Assembly (NCBI RefSeq): GCF_015751765.1
Contig: NZ_JADOTX010000001.1
Location: 6,200,001 to 6,264,000, forward strand
DNA: 64,000 bases
Source: Micromonospora ureilytica
GTDB taxonomy: Bacteria > Actinomycetota > Actinomycetes > Mycobacteriales > Micromonosporaceae
Direction of reading: 5' to 3'
The notes beneath the pieces are model-generated. The model did no database searches and had not been told where the DNA came from. It saw only the letters and a program-made list of their open reading frames with translations. The position numbers were made by a program, and so were the translations under genes. Each line of letters opens with the position of its first letter. Position 1 is the first letter of the stretch. Positions 24,905-34,100 of the stretch are shown here, piece after piece.

Positions 24905-25321
24905 TTAGCCGGCTCGGCGGATGGGGCGGCGGGCCAGGTAGCGGAGGAGGTCGCGGATGTGGTGCTTCTCCTCGGCGGGGACCGCAGGGTCGGCCAGCCG
25001 GTCCAGGATGGCCCGGACGTCGGCCTCGACGGGGCCGTCGTCGTGGCGTCGACGGGGTGTGGGGCCGGCGTCGGGCAACCCGAGCGCGCGGAACGCGGCG
25101 GCTACCGGCAGATCCAGTGCGGCGCAAAAGCCGCGCACCTTGGCCAACTCGGGATAATCCTGCCAGTCACCGGCCAGCCAGCGGAAAACGGTGGAGCGAC
25201 CAACGCCCGTGTGTGAGGCAAGATCAGTCACGGTCCAGCCACGTTCGTCGCGAGCGTCATCGATGGCGCGCCGGACGAAGCGGGCGAAGGCCATCTGCGG
25301 TGATACGTCGGCTGATCCCAT
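24905..25321 (-). CDS. XRE-type helix-turn-helix regulator
   Basis: 138-residue protein with a Cro/C1-type helix-turn-helix at about residues 28-60 (WTVTDLASHTGVGRSTVFRWLAG) and an alpha-helical C-terminal part with LLRYLARRP. The ATG at 25321 is chosen because the helix-turn-helix protein is then complete; the open frame extends far upstream, but that part has no coding signature. It diverges from the small membrane protein gene at 25568 across a less GC-rich 246-base region that probably contains both promoters. Target genes unknown. Confidence 0.82.
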   Translation of the reverse strand: MGSADVSPQMAFARFVRRAIDDARDERGWTVTDLASHTGVGRSTVFRWLAGDWQDYPELAKVRGFCAALDLPVAAAFRALGLPDAGPTPRRRHDDGPVEADVRAILDRLADPAVPAEEKHHIRDLLRYLARRPIRRAG

Positions 25322-25567
25322 CCCTGTGTGTCTTCCCCTCCTGCCGGAGCACCGGGACGATGCGCCTTCCGAGGGTAGTACTCCCGGAGCCGGAAACAAT
25401 TGACTGACCGCACAAACTGTCCCGTGGACGAGACTTTTCTCTGGAAGCGTGTGTGCAGAACGAAAATTGCATCGGGCGATCATCGTCGTTCTTCGATTAG
25501 GCTCGGTGCCCGTCCCGACATGGCGTCTCGCCTGCCGCGCCCGACCGGACCACCGCCGAGGAGCACC

Positions 25568-26008
25568 ATGGCCGAATCGAGCCGCCCCCAGCCGTACCAG
25601 CCCGGTGCGGTGAGCCTCTTCTTCGTCGCCAAGGCCGGCGTCTTCGCCGCCGCGTTCTGGATCTGGTTGCTGGTCCTGGTGCTCCGCACCGACTCCGCGA
25701 GCGGTCTCCACGTGCTGGCCGCCACCGGCACCATCACCACCACGGTGGTCGCGGTCCTGCTCGGTGCCCGGATGGCGTTGCAACACAACGCCGCCATCCG
25801 GCACGCCGAGGTGAAGAAGCTGCTGGTGGACATCTCCTGGAACGCCTTCGCGGCAGCCGGCAACGCCGAGAACGGTGGCAAGGTCGTACCGTTCCCGATC
25901 GCCCCCGGCGACGGTGAGTGGCCCGCCCAGCGTCCCGGTGCCGATCGGGTGTCCGTCCTCGACTTCGGCGCCAGCGAGCGCAACGGTGGTCGAGACCGCC
26001 GGCGCTAG
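25568..26008 (+). CDS. Hypothetical two-helix membrane protein
   Basis: 146-residue protein. The ATG at 25568 has GAGGAG 5 bases upstream. Two hydrophobic helices (about residues 15-40 and 48-75) are followed by a mostly polar cytoplasmic tail. No family recognised. It is divergent from the XRE-type regulator, which may control it. Confidence 0.68.
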   Translation: MAESSRPQPYQPGAVSLFFVAKAGVFAAAFWIWLLVLVLRTDSASGLHVLAATGTITTTVVAVLLGARMALQHNAAIRHAEVKKLLVDISWNAFAAAGNAENGGKVVPFPIAPGDGEWPAQRPGADRVSVLDFGASERNGGRDRRR

Positions 26009-26019
26009 GGCACCCAGGG

Positions 26020-27180
26020 CTAGGCGCCGGGCGTCTCTCCGGCGGCCAGCAGGGCCTCCAGCCGGGGGGTGACCTGCCACTGGTCCACGAGTTCGCGGTA
26101 CTCCGCGCGCTGCGGCTCGGTCGCCTCAGCGCCGGTACGACGTGCGCGGATCAGCAGGTTACGTGGCGTGTGCTGTGAGTCCACGAACTCCACCACCTCG
26201 GTCCGGTACCCGTGCACCCGCAGCAGCCCGGCGCGCAGTGCGTCGGTGAGCACGTCGGCGAAGCGCTCGCGCAGGATGCCCTGTCGGGTCAGCAGCTCGT
26301 AGGGGCCCGGGGCGGGGTGGGCGCGGAGCTGCTTCGCCAGATCGTGGTGGCAACACGGCGCCGCCAGCACCCAGCGGGCCTCCCAGCGCACCGCGCGGGC
26401 CAGCGCCTCGTCGGTGGCGGTGTCGCAGGCGTGCAGCGCCAACACCAGGTCGGGGGCGGGGTCGACGACTGCGTCGGCGATCGTCCCGGCCACGAAGCTG
26501 ATCTGGTCGGCCCAACCCAGCCGCTGCGCCAGCTCGGTGTTGCGCCGCCGCTGGTCCTCCCGGACGTCCACGCCGATCAACTGGACGTCGAGCCCTCGGC
26601 TCGTCAGATAGCGGTACGCGGCGAACGTCAGGTAGGCGTTGCCACAGCCCAGGTCGACCACCCGTAGCGAACCGGTCAGGTCGTCGGGCAGGGTCGCGGC
26701 CAGGGCACGCAGGAACGCGTCCACCTGGCGACGCTTGGCGGCCGAGCCGCCGATCTCGGCGAAGATCGGGTCACCGGGATCGAGCAGGTATTCCTTCGTC
26801 CGGTCATTTCCGGCAGGCGTCGCCGCCGGTCGGGACGCCGCGGCCCGGTGCACCTGCGCTTCGCCGGACTTGGTCACCCGCAGCTGGAGCGTCGCGGCGG
26901 CCGTCTCGACGTGCCAGTTGCCGAACGGCTCGGCCAACAATTCGTCGACCGCCGCGGCGGCCTCCGGACCAGGGACGATGTTGCGGGTGTACGGGCGGGC
27001 GCCGTCGGACGTGGTGATCTGCATCCGGGGCCCGGCCTTGAGCGTCACCGGCCGCAGTTCGGCCCGCTCGACTGTGGGGCGGCGCCCGCGGCGGCGTCCG
27101 GCGGCGACCGCCCGGGTCAGCGCGGGGTCGAGCAGCAGCGCCCGAACCTCGGTCAGGGCGGCATCCAGTGGTTGCGGCAT
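26020..27180 (-). CDS. Class I SAM-dependent methyltransferase-like protein
   Basis: 386-residue protein with a C-terminal Rossmann methyltransferase domain. Motif I is VVDLGCGNAYLTF, followed by IGVDVRED and then APCCHHDL, the signature of the methyltransf_32-like group found across bacteria and eukaryotes. The N-terminal half (about 170 residues) is variable and basic. The ATG at 27180 is chosen; an in-frame ATG 39 bases upstream is possible but would read from the terminator region. Substrate unknown, with RNA or protein both possible. Confidence 0.8.
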   Translation of the reverse strand: MPQPLDAALTEVRALLLDPALTRAVAAGRRRGRRPTVERAELRPVTLKAGPRMQITTSDGARPYTRNIVPGPEAAAAVDELLAEPFGNWHVETAAATLQLRVTKSGEAQVHRAAASRPAATPAGNDRTKEYLLDPGDPIFAEIGGSAAKRRQVDAFLRALAATLPDDLTGSLRVVDLGCGNAYLTFAAYRYLTSRGLDVQLIGVDVREDQRRRNTELAQRLGWADQISFVAGTIADAVVDPAPDLVLALHACDTATDEALARAVRWEARWVLAAPCCHHDLAKQLRAHPAPGPYELLTRQGILRERFADVLTDALRAGLLRVHGYRTEVVEFVDSQHTPRNLLIRARRTGAEATEPQRAEYRELVDQWQVTPRLEALLAAGETPGA

Positions 27181-27215
27181 CGTTCCATCTTCGGCAGGTG
27201 GGTGGGAGGACGGGA

Positions 27216-27252
27216 ACATCCCCCGCACCGCGCGAGGCGGTGCGGGGGATGT
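27216..27252 (-). terminator. 16-bp stem terminator after the DEAD-box helicase gene
   Basis: Perfect arms 27216-27231 and 27237-27252 (ACATCCCCCGCACCGC and complement) with a 5-base loop, 17 bases beyond the helicase stop and before the methyltransferase gene. Confidence 0.8.
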
Positions 27253-27268
27253 CAGGTGTGGCTGGTGG

Positions 27269-28990
27269 TCAGTCGGCGGTCGCCTCGGCCGGCGTACCCG
27301 CGCCGGAACCGCCACCACGACGGCGCCGGCGGCGGCGCGGCTTGGACGCCTCGCCGTCGGACGCGGTGGCCGGCTCGGCGGGGCCGGCGTCGGCGGAGAT
27401 CACTGCGGTCGCCTCGGCCGCGACCACCTCGCCGGCCCGGCGGCGACGCCGGCGGCGGGGGGTACGGCTGCTGTCGTCGGCGGTGTCGGCGGCGTCGGTC
27501 ACGGGTGCCTCGGCGACGGCCGGCGTGCCGGCGTCGGAGCGGTCACGGCGGCCATCGCCCCGACCACGGCGCTCGCCGCGACCCTCGCCACGGCTCTCAC
27601 CGCGACCCTCGCCACGGCTCTCACCGCGTCGGGGACCCCGACCACCGCTGTCGCCCCGACGGGAGCGGGTCGTCCCACCCAGATCCTCTTCGATCTCGGC
27701 GGACAGCCCGGCCCGGGTGCGCTCGGCCGTCGGCAGGGTGCCGCTGACGTCGGTCGGGATGTGCAGGTCGGTGTAGAGGTGCGGCGACGTGTGGTACGTC
27801 TCCGGCGGCTCCGGCATGTCCAGACCGAGGGTCTTGTCGATGATCCGCCAGCGCGGCATGTCGTCCCAGTCGACGAAGGTCACCGCGACACCCGTCGCGC
27901 CGGCCCGGCCGGTACGACCGATCCGGTGGGTGTAGGTGTCCTGGTCTTCCGGGCAGTCGTAGTTGATGACGTGGGTGACGCCCGTGACGTCCAGCCCACG
28001 AGCCGCCACGTCGGTGGCGACCAGGATGTCGATCTTGCCGGCCCGGAAGGCTCGCAGGGCCCGCTCGCGGGCACCCTGGCCAAGGTCACCGTGCACCGCG
28101 GCGACCGCGAACCCGCGGAAGTCGAGATCCTCGGCGACCCGGTCGGCGGCCCGCTTGGTACGCGTGAAGATCATGGTCAGCCCACGTCCCTCCGCCTGGA
28201 GGATGCGCGCCACCACCTCGACCTTGTTCATCGAGTGGGTGCGGTAGACCAGCTGCTGGGTCTGCGGCGACGGGCCGGTCTCGGCGGTGTGCCCGGCGTG
28301 GATCGTCATCGGCTGACGCAGGAAGCGCCGCGACAGGGTGACGATCGGGTCCGGCATGGTGGCCGAGAAGAGCATCGTCTGCCGGTCTTCCGGAAGCATC
28401 GCCAGGATCTTCTCGACGTCGTCGAGGAAGCCCAGGTCGAGCATCCGGTCGGCCTCGTCGAGGACGAGTGCGTGCACCCGGTCCAGACGGAGGTGCTTCT
28501 GCTTCTGCAGGTCCATCAGTCGACCAGGGGTGCCGACCAGGATCTCGACGCCCTTGCGCAGCGCGTCGATCTGCGGCTCGTACGCCACGCCACCGTAGAT
28601 CGGCAGCACCCGGACACCACGCGTCCGGCCGGCGGCGGCCAGATCCTTGGCGACCTGGATGCCCAGCTCACGGGTGGGAACGACGACCAGCGCCTGGGGG
28701 ACGCCGTCGCTGCCCTCGCCCGGGGCGAAGACCCGGTCGAGCAGCGGAACGCCGAAGCCGAGGGTCTTGCCGGTGCCGGTGGGCGCCTGACCGATCAGGT
28801 CGACGCCGCGCAGCGCGATCGGGATCGCGTATTCCTGGATGGCGAACGCGCGGGTGATGCCGGCCGAGGCCAGGGCCTCGACGGTCTCGGCGCGGGCGCC
28901 GAGTTCGGCGAACGTGGGGGCCTCCGGTCGAACCGGGGCGGTGGGGGCCAGTTCCTGGCCGTCCAGCAAATCTTGAGTCAGGTCGCTCAT
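27269..28990 (-). CDS. DEAD-box ATP-dependent RNA helicase (RhlE-like)
   Basis: 573-residue RNA helicase. It has the Q-motif region, APTGTGKT (motif I), PTRELG (Ia), DEAD (II), SAT (III), the ATDVAARGLD region and HRIGRTGRAG (VI). The C-terminal 150 residues are low complexity: an SRGEGRGE-type Arg-Gly repeat cluster, then Ala-rich stretches with RRRRRRR blocks, as in RNA-binding tails. The ATG at 28990 is chosen and has no strong ribosome site. In Mycobacterium the rhlE gene has the same MiaE-like and moeZ neighbours, which supports the family assignment. Confidence 0.92.
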   Translation of the reverse strand: MSDLTQDLLDGQELAPTAPVRPEAPTFAELGARAETVEALASAGITRAFAIQEYAIPIALRGVDLIGQAPTGTGKTLGFGVPLLDRVFAPGEGSDGVPQALVVVPTRELGIQVAKDLAAAGRTRGVRVLPIYGGVAYEPQIDALRKGVEILVGTPGRLMDLQKQKHLRLDRVHALVLDEADRMLDLGFLDDVEKILAMLPEDRQTMLFSATMPDPIVTLSRRFLRQPMTIHAGHTAETGPSPQTQQLVYRTHSMNKVEVVARILQAEGRGLTMIFTRTKRAADRVAEDLDFRGFAVAAVHGDLGQGARERALRAFRAGKIDILVATDVAARGLDVTGVTHVINYDCPEDQDTYTHRIGRTGRAGATGVAVTFVDWDDMPRWRIIDKTLGLDMPEPPETYHTSPHLYTDLHIPTDVSGTLPTAERTRAGLSAEIEEDLGGTTRSRRGDSGGRGPRRGESRGEGRGESRGEGRGERRGRGDGRRDRSDAGTPAVAEAPVTDAADTADDSSRTPRRRRRRRAGEVVAAEATAVISADAGPAEPATASDGEASKPRRRRRRRGGGSGAGTPAEATAD

Positions 28991-29266
28991 GTGGATGTGG
29001 GGGTGCCCTCTCGTGGGTGCGCCCGTCATGTCCTCAGGGCGCGTTCGGTATGACGCGGGCCACACGGTCGGCGGCAGATTGCCGAGCCGGACCGGGCCGC
29101 ACGCGCGCCGCGGGCTGAGCTTCGATCAGATCGGCGCCCACGGCAACTGCTCCATGTTACCTGAACAGGCACACCCCCGTCCCGATTCCCAATCGGCCAC
29201 CAGCCACGCGGGGCAAGTAAATGTGACCTACGCCACACTCGCCGCGCCCGCCCTGCACCCGTCCGC
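28991..29266 (-). promoter_or_regulatory. Long helicase leader/promoter region
   Basis: No gene is seen in the divergent gap. On the minus strand TAACAT (complement of 29154-29159) is the best -10, which would give a leader of about 155 bases. Long structured leaders are common for autoregulated DEAD-box RNA helicases. No -35 is clear. TGTGACCTACGCCACA at 29222-29237 resembles a CRP-type site with one mismatch in the right half. Confidence 0.35.
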
Positions 29267-29341
29267 GTCGACCATGGGGTTGTGCTGGGGCACGAAGTTC
29301 GCAGAGCGCGACAAGGCAGGCACCATCACTCCTTGATCGAC
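29267..29341. repeat. GATC-rooted hairpin element, degenerate copy (75 bases)
   Basis: GTCGACCATGGGGTTGTGCT at the left and CACTCCTTGATCGAC at the right, with imperfect arms. It has the same length and much the same sequence as 43800-43874, including the GTTGTGCTGGGG..ACGAA and GGCACCAT blocks. Confidence 0.7.
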
Positions 29342-29391
29342 CAGAGGCGGCGCGGCACCGCGCGGGACCGCAGGCGCAGCCCGGCACGCGG

Positions 29392-29407
29392 TAGCCTGCC
29401 GCTCGTG
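29392..29407 (+). promoter_or_regulatory. Leaderless-type promoter: TAGCCT, 7 bases, then GTG
   Basis: TAGCCT at 29392-29397, seven bases before the GTG at 29405. No ribosome binding site. Confidence 0.5.
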
Positions 29408-30040
29408 TCTGCTTTCGCCGTCGCTGACCTCTTGGGTCTCGTCGCCTTCGGTGAGCTGCTCGCCTTCGAGCGGATGGCCGGCGACGCCCGACTCGCTCCC
29501 GACCTGCGCCGGCGTGCCGCGCTGAGCGAGATGGCCGCAGCCGAGATCGCCAACTATCGGCGCCTCGCCGACCGGCTCGCCGCGCTGGGCGTATCACCGG
29601 AGGATGCGATGGCGCCCTATGTCGAACCGGTGCAGGCGTACCACGACTCGACCGAGCCACGGGACTGGGCGGAAGTGGTCACCAAGGCGTACGTCGGCGA
29701 CGCGATCACCGACGACTTCGTTCGCGAGATCGCCGACGCGCTGGAGGAACCGGACCGGGCGCTGGTGCTGGACGTCCTGCACGACTCCCGGTACGCGGAC
29801 TTCGCCGCGGCGGAGATCCGGGTGGCCGTCGCCGACGACCCCCGGGTGGCTTCCCGACTCTCGATGTGGGCCCGGCGGCTGGTCGGAGAGGCGTTGTCGC
29901 AGGCCGGGCGCGTCGCCGCCGAGCGGGCCACACTCACCGCGCTGATCGCGCGGGACGGCCGGATCGACGTGCCTGGGTTGTTCGGCAGGCTCACCACCGC
30001 GCACACCGCGCGGATGGCCGCCGCTGGGCTGAACAACTGA
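29405..30040 (+). CDS. Ferritin-like MiaE-type protein
   Basis: 211-residue all-helical protein of the MiaE-like (tRNA 2-methylthio-cis-ribozeamine hydroxylase-like) ferritin family of actinobacteria. Glu residues in FGELLAFERM and AAAEIANY are candidates for di-iron ligands. The GTG at 29405 was chosen for the leaderless promoter; a longer frame begins upstream. It is conserved beside rhlE, DUF3107 and the TetR gene in actinobacteria. Whether it acts on tRNA is unproven. Confidence 0.83.
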   Translation: MSAFAVADLLGLVAFGELLAFERMAGDARLAPDLRRRAALSEMAAAEIANYRRLADRLAALGVSPEDAMAPYVEPVQAYHDSTEPRDWAEVVTKAYVGDAITDDFVREIADALEEPDRALVLDVLHDSRYADFAAAEIRVAVADDPRVASRLSMWARRLVGEALSQAGRVAAERATLTALIARDGRIDVPGLFGRLTTAHTARMAAAGLNN

Positions 30041-30116
30041 CCGCCCGGCTGGTCGGGGCCGGTGCCGGCCTGCGGCAGGTGGGCCGAGTGCCGACCTGCC
30101 GCGATGGCCGGACCGG

Positions 30117-30344
30117 TCAGCGGACGGTGAACCCGACCGCCCGGGACGACGCCTCGGCGATCTCGACGTAGGCGACCTTCTCGATCGGAACGATGACCCG
30201 CCGGCCCTTCTCGTCGGTCAGGGAGAGCGTGCCGCCGTTGCCGGCGAAGGCGTCGGTCACGATCTGCTCGATCTCGGCCGGCGACTGCGCGCTGTCCACT
30301 ACCAGCTCGCGCGGCGCGTACTGCACGCCGATCTTGACCTCCAC
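30117..30344 (-). CDS. DUF3107 family protein
   Basis: 75-residue small protein matching the actinobacterial DUF3107 family (MEVKIGV..PREL start, VAYVEI..R.VGF end). The GTG start has GAGGAGG 4-5 bases upstream. It lies on the same strand as, and just downstream of, the TetR gene, as in mycobacteria (TB9.4). Function unknown. Confidence 0.9.
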   Translation of the reverse strand: MEVKIGVQYAPRELVVDSAQSPAEIEQIVTDAFAGNGGTLSLTDEKGRRVIVPIEKVAYVEIAEASSRAVGFTVR

Positions 30345-30408
30345 TGTGCCTCCTCAACTGGGGCGAAAGAACCGCCAGGCGAAGGCTATCCGATCACGGG
30401 GTCGGCGG

Positions 30409-31047
30409 TCAGGCTGACTCACCTTGCAGCGGGAAGCTCGCGATGCCCCGCCAGGACAGCGCGGCCACCAACGCCTCGGCCTCGGCCTTCGGCACCTGCC
30501 GGCCACCGGCCAGCCAGAACTGTGCGGCCGTCTCCGCCGCGCCGACCAGCCCGGAGGCGAGCAATTCGGCGTGTGCCCGGCTCACACCGGTGTCGGAGAT
30601 GATGGTGTCGGTGATCGCCGCGATGCAGCCCTGCTCGACCCGCTCCACCCGCTGCCGTACCGCCGGGTCGTTGCGCAGATCCGACTCGAAGACGAGACGG
30701 AACGCCTCGCTCTCGTGGTCGACGAAGTCGAAGTACGCCCGTACCGACGCGCCGACCCGCTCCTTGTTGTCGCTGGTGCCGCGCATCGCATCTTGCACCT
30801 GAGCGACGATGGCGTCACAGTGCGTGTCGAGAAGCGCCAGGTAGAGATCCATCTTTCCGGGAAAGTGTTGGTAGAGCACCGGCTTCGACACCCCGGCCCG
30901 CTCGGCGATGTCGTCCATCGCGGCGGCGTGGTAGCCCTGCGCGACGAACACCTCCTGCGCCGCAGCGAGAAGCTGCTTACGACGCGCGGAGCGGGGCAGG
31001 CGGGTTGGCCGGCCAGCGGTCTGTGCACCGTTCCCCGCAGCGGTCAT
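30409..31047 (-). CDS. TetR family transcriptional regulator
   Basis: 212-residue regulator. The N-terminal helix-turn-helix runs over about residues 25-65 (AAQEVFVAQGYHAAAMDDIAERAGVSKPVLYQHFPGKMDLY), followed by a helical ligand domain with LASGLVGAAETAAQFWL. The ATG at 31047 has GGAGGA 4-5 bases upstream; an ATG 33 bases earlier lacks this. It probably shares a transcript with the DUF3107 gene 64 bases downstream. Effector unknown. Confidence 0.92.
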   Translation of the reverse strand: MTAAGNGAQTAGRPTRLPRSARRKQLLAAAQEVFVAQGYHAAAMDDIAERAGVSKPVLYQHFPGKMDLYLALLDTHCDAIVAQVQDAMRGTSDNKERVGASVRAYFDFVDHESEAFRLVFESDLRNDPAVRQRVERVEQGCIAAITDTIISDTGVSRAHAELLASGLVGAAETAAQFWLAGGRQVPKAEAEALVAALSWRGIASFPLQGESA

Positions 31048-31164
31048 GGGATCCTCCGAGTTCTCAGTACGAGCCGGCATTTTCCCCCCAGACCGGGCGA
31101 GGCCCGTGACCTCGGTCGTGGAAATGGCCCGCCGCTGTAACTTATCGCCACTCTCGGCACACGG

Positions 31165-31190
31165 TAGCCTCAGCGGGGGCGACCAAGGAG
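31165..31190 (+). promoter_or_regulatory. TAGCCT promoter element and AAGGAG site of the Pro-rich gene
   Basis: TAGCCT at 31165-31170 predicts a start near 31177, giving a short leader with AAGGAG at 31185-31190, 6 bases before the GTG at 31197. Confidence 0.5.
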
Positions 31191-31196
31191 CGCGCG

Positions 31197-34100
31197 GTGA
31201 GTGAAACAGGGCAACCCGGAGCCGCCACCCCGGGAGATCACGGTGACGGAGCGGGTCAGCACGACGACCCGAGCCGTTCCGTCAGCGGGTGGGCGCCTCC
31301 GGCGGGGGGGTGGCCCCGAGCCACCGACCGCGAGGACGCCCGGGACGAGGCGCCTCGCTGGCAGCCCGACCCCGCGTCGGGCTGGCGGACCTCCTCGACA
31401 CGACACGGCGACCTGCCATCGCCGCTGGTCGGGCGGTCGGGCGATCCGGAGCCGCCGGCCCGCACCAACGGCCACCGCGTCAACGGCGCGCACCCCTCGG
31501 ACGACGTCAACGGCGTCCAGCACCCCGGTCTCGAACCGCAGGCGGGACGCCCCACACCGGTGAGCGCCCCACCCGGGCTGCCCGCCGAGGGTCGCCCCGG
31601 GGCGGCCAGCGACCGGCTCGTGGTGCCCGCCCAACGTCCCGCACCGCCAACGGAACAGGGTGCCGCCAAGCCCGACACGGGCCCCGCCCCACACTCCACC
31701 GTCGATCCGGCTGCCGCGCACCGTGCCCGCTGGGCCGAGCCAGGGTTGCCCACCTCGGCCCCACCGGCCGTCCAGGTGCCGCCCGTCGGCACCGCCGCCT
31801 CGGGTTTCGAGGTGCCGCCCGGCTTCCACGCGCCGACCGGCGAGCGGTTGGCCGCCGACGAGCATCCGACAGCGCCACGCGACTGGCGAGAGCCGCTCGC
31901 ACCGGAACACGCGGCGACCTCTGGACGCACCCCGGGCCCGGCCGGGCACTCCGACGAGGGCGAGCCCGGTCGCGCAGCCGAGAGTCCCCGGCCCGCTGAG
32001 ACACACCGCGCCGGGGAGTCGTCGGCCATCGAGCCCGACTGGTCGGGCCCGAGCTGGAACCGTCCGAGTTGGGGCGGCGGGTGGGCCCCGCCCTGGTCCC
32101 GCCAGGACGACGAGCCGGTCAGCCCGGCAGCACCTGACGAGTCGGCGCCGGGCTGGGTCGCCGAGCCCAACCAGCCGTACGAGCCGGTGCGCGCCGAGGT
32201 GCCTCGCCCGTACGAGCCGGTGCGCGCCGATCAGCCCCGTGCGTACGAACCCGGCCGGGGCGAATCCGAGACCGCGCCGGAGCGCCCAGCGGAACCGACC
32301 AGCGCGCCACCCGCCGACCGTCCGTCCTGGGCGGGGTCTGGGGCGACCGGCGGACCCCGGGCCGACCGTCCGTCCTGGGCTGGCGGGGCCGAACCCGACC
32401 CCACGAGCGCGTCACCGGCGCTGCCGTCCTGGGCCGGGGGGTCCGATCCGGCGCCGACAAGCGTGCCGCCGGTGCGGCCGTCCTGGGCTGGCGGGGCCGA
32501 CCCCGACCCCATGAGCGCGCCACCGGCGCTGCCGTCCTGGGCCGGGGGGTCCGATCCGACGCCGACAAGCGTGCCGCCGGCACGGCCGTCCTGGGCCGGC
32601 GGGTCCGAGGCAGCGACAAGCGTGCCCCCGGTACGACCGTCCTGGGCCGGCGGGTCCGAACCGCCCGCGACCAGCGCGCCATCCGCGCGGCCGTCCTGGG
32701 CCGGCGGGGCCGATCCGATACCGGCCAGCGCCTCGCCGACGCGGCCCTCCTGGGCCTCCAGTCCGTCACCTGCCGACCCGCCCGCGGTGGCCGAGCCGTC
32801 ACCTCCGGCACCCGCCGGACCGCCTCCGGCGCCAGCCGGGCCACCTCCCACGCTGACCGACGCGCCGCCGGCTCCGGCGGGCCCGCCGCTGGTGGCGGAG
32901 CGTTCGTCCTGGACCAGCGGTTCGCCGACGGCGAGCAGTTCCCGGGCCGAGCGGCCGGACTGGTCCGAGGGCAGGCTCCCCGCGACCCCGGTCGAGCGAC
33001 CGTCCTGGCCGACCAGTCGATCGGCCAGCACCGGTGGGGGCGACGGTGGCGAGACGCCCGGCCAGTCCCGGCCCGAGATCCGGCCGACCGCACCGTTCCG
33101 GCTCCGGCCGGCGACACCCGAGCCCGGTCCGTCGCCCGTCAAGTCGCAGCAACCGGCCGTGCCGGCCAACGACCCGCCGTCGACTGACGCCACCCCGCCC
33201 TCCATCGCAGCGGTCCCGCCCGCCGCCGTGAAGGGTCCCGGCCGCCGCGATCAGCCCGCACCGGCGTCCGCCTCTCCCTACGCGGCGCGCCGATCCGCAC
33301 CCGACCTGACGTCGCCGCCCGGCGACGGGCAGCAGTCGTCCCCGAGCGCGGTGGTGCTGCCGCAGCGCGTCCCCGCGGAACCGGACGTGCCCGTCGTGCC
33401 GGAGCCGCCAGCCGTGGAGCCACCCGCCGAAACCCCGGAATTCGCCCGCATCGCCACCCACCTGCGTCGGGACGACGAACCAGCTCCACTGCGGGAACGC
33501 CCCGAGGGGTTCGACGTCAACGCCATCCTGGACGCCGTCCGGGAGGTGGCAGGTGTCCGCGACGCGGCCCTGCGACGTACGCCGGCCGGGGCGCACAGCC
33601 TGCGACTGGACCTGGCCGACGGCGCCGACCCGGCCGAGGTGAGCCGGCAGGTCGCCCGGCTTCTGCAGGAGCGGATGGGGCTGGCCGCGGCCCCGCAGAA
33701 CGTGCCCGGCCTGCCCACCACGCCACCTCCGCCGGTTCGCCGTCGCGCGGCCGAGCCCGCCGAGCGGCGTACCCCGGAGACTCGAAACGCGGCTTCGCGC
33801 GATCCCGGCGAGGTTCGGGCGGCCGAATCGCCGACGGTCGTCCGTCCGCCCGCCGGTCGGGTCGAGGCCGCGCCGGCGGGCCCGGAGCAGCGGACCGGCA
33901 CGGACCCGACGCGCCGCCGCCGGTCGAACGCTCCGCACCGGGGTCGCGCCACCGTGGAGGAACCCGGGTCGGTCTCGGCCGCGCCGGCCGCGCCGGCCGG
34001 CGCCGCGACAGGTAGCCCGGCGACGCTGGGCACGTCGTACTCGGGTGGTCAGGTGACCACGACGGAGTCGGCGCCGTCCCGGCCGCTGGAGACCGGCGGC

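Noticed and set aside
22809..25127. Minus-strand open frame of about 770 codons opposite recQ and the His-motif gene
   Set aside because: Arg/Pro/Gly-rich with no motifs. The opposite strand has clear domain-bearing genes in the expected codon phase.
26639..29053. Plus-strand open frame of about 800 codons opposite the methyltransferase and RNA helicase
   Set aside because: Antisense to two recognisable proteins and crosses a strong terminator; no domain.
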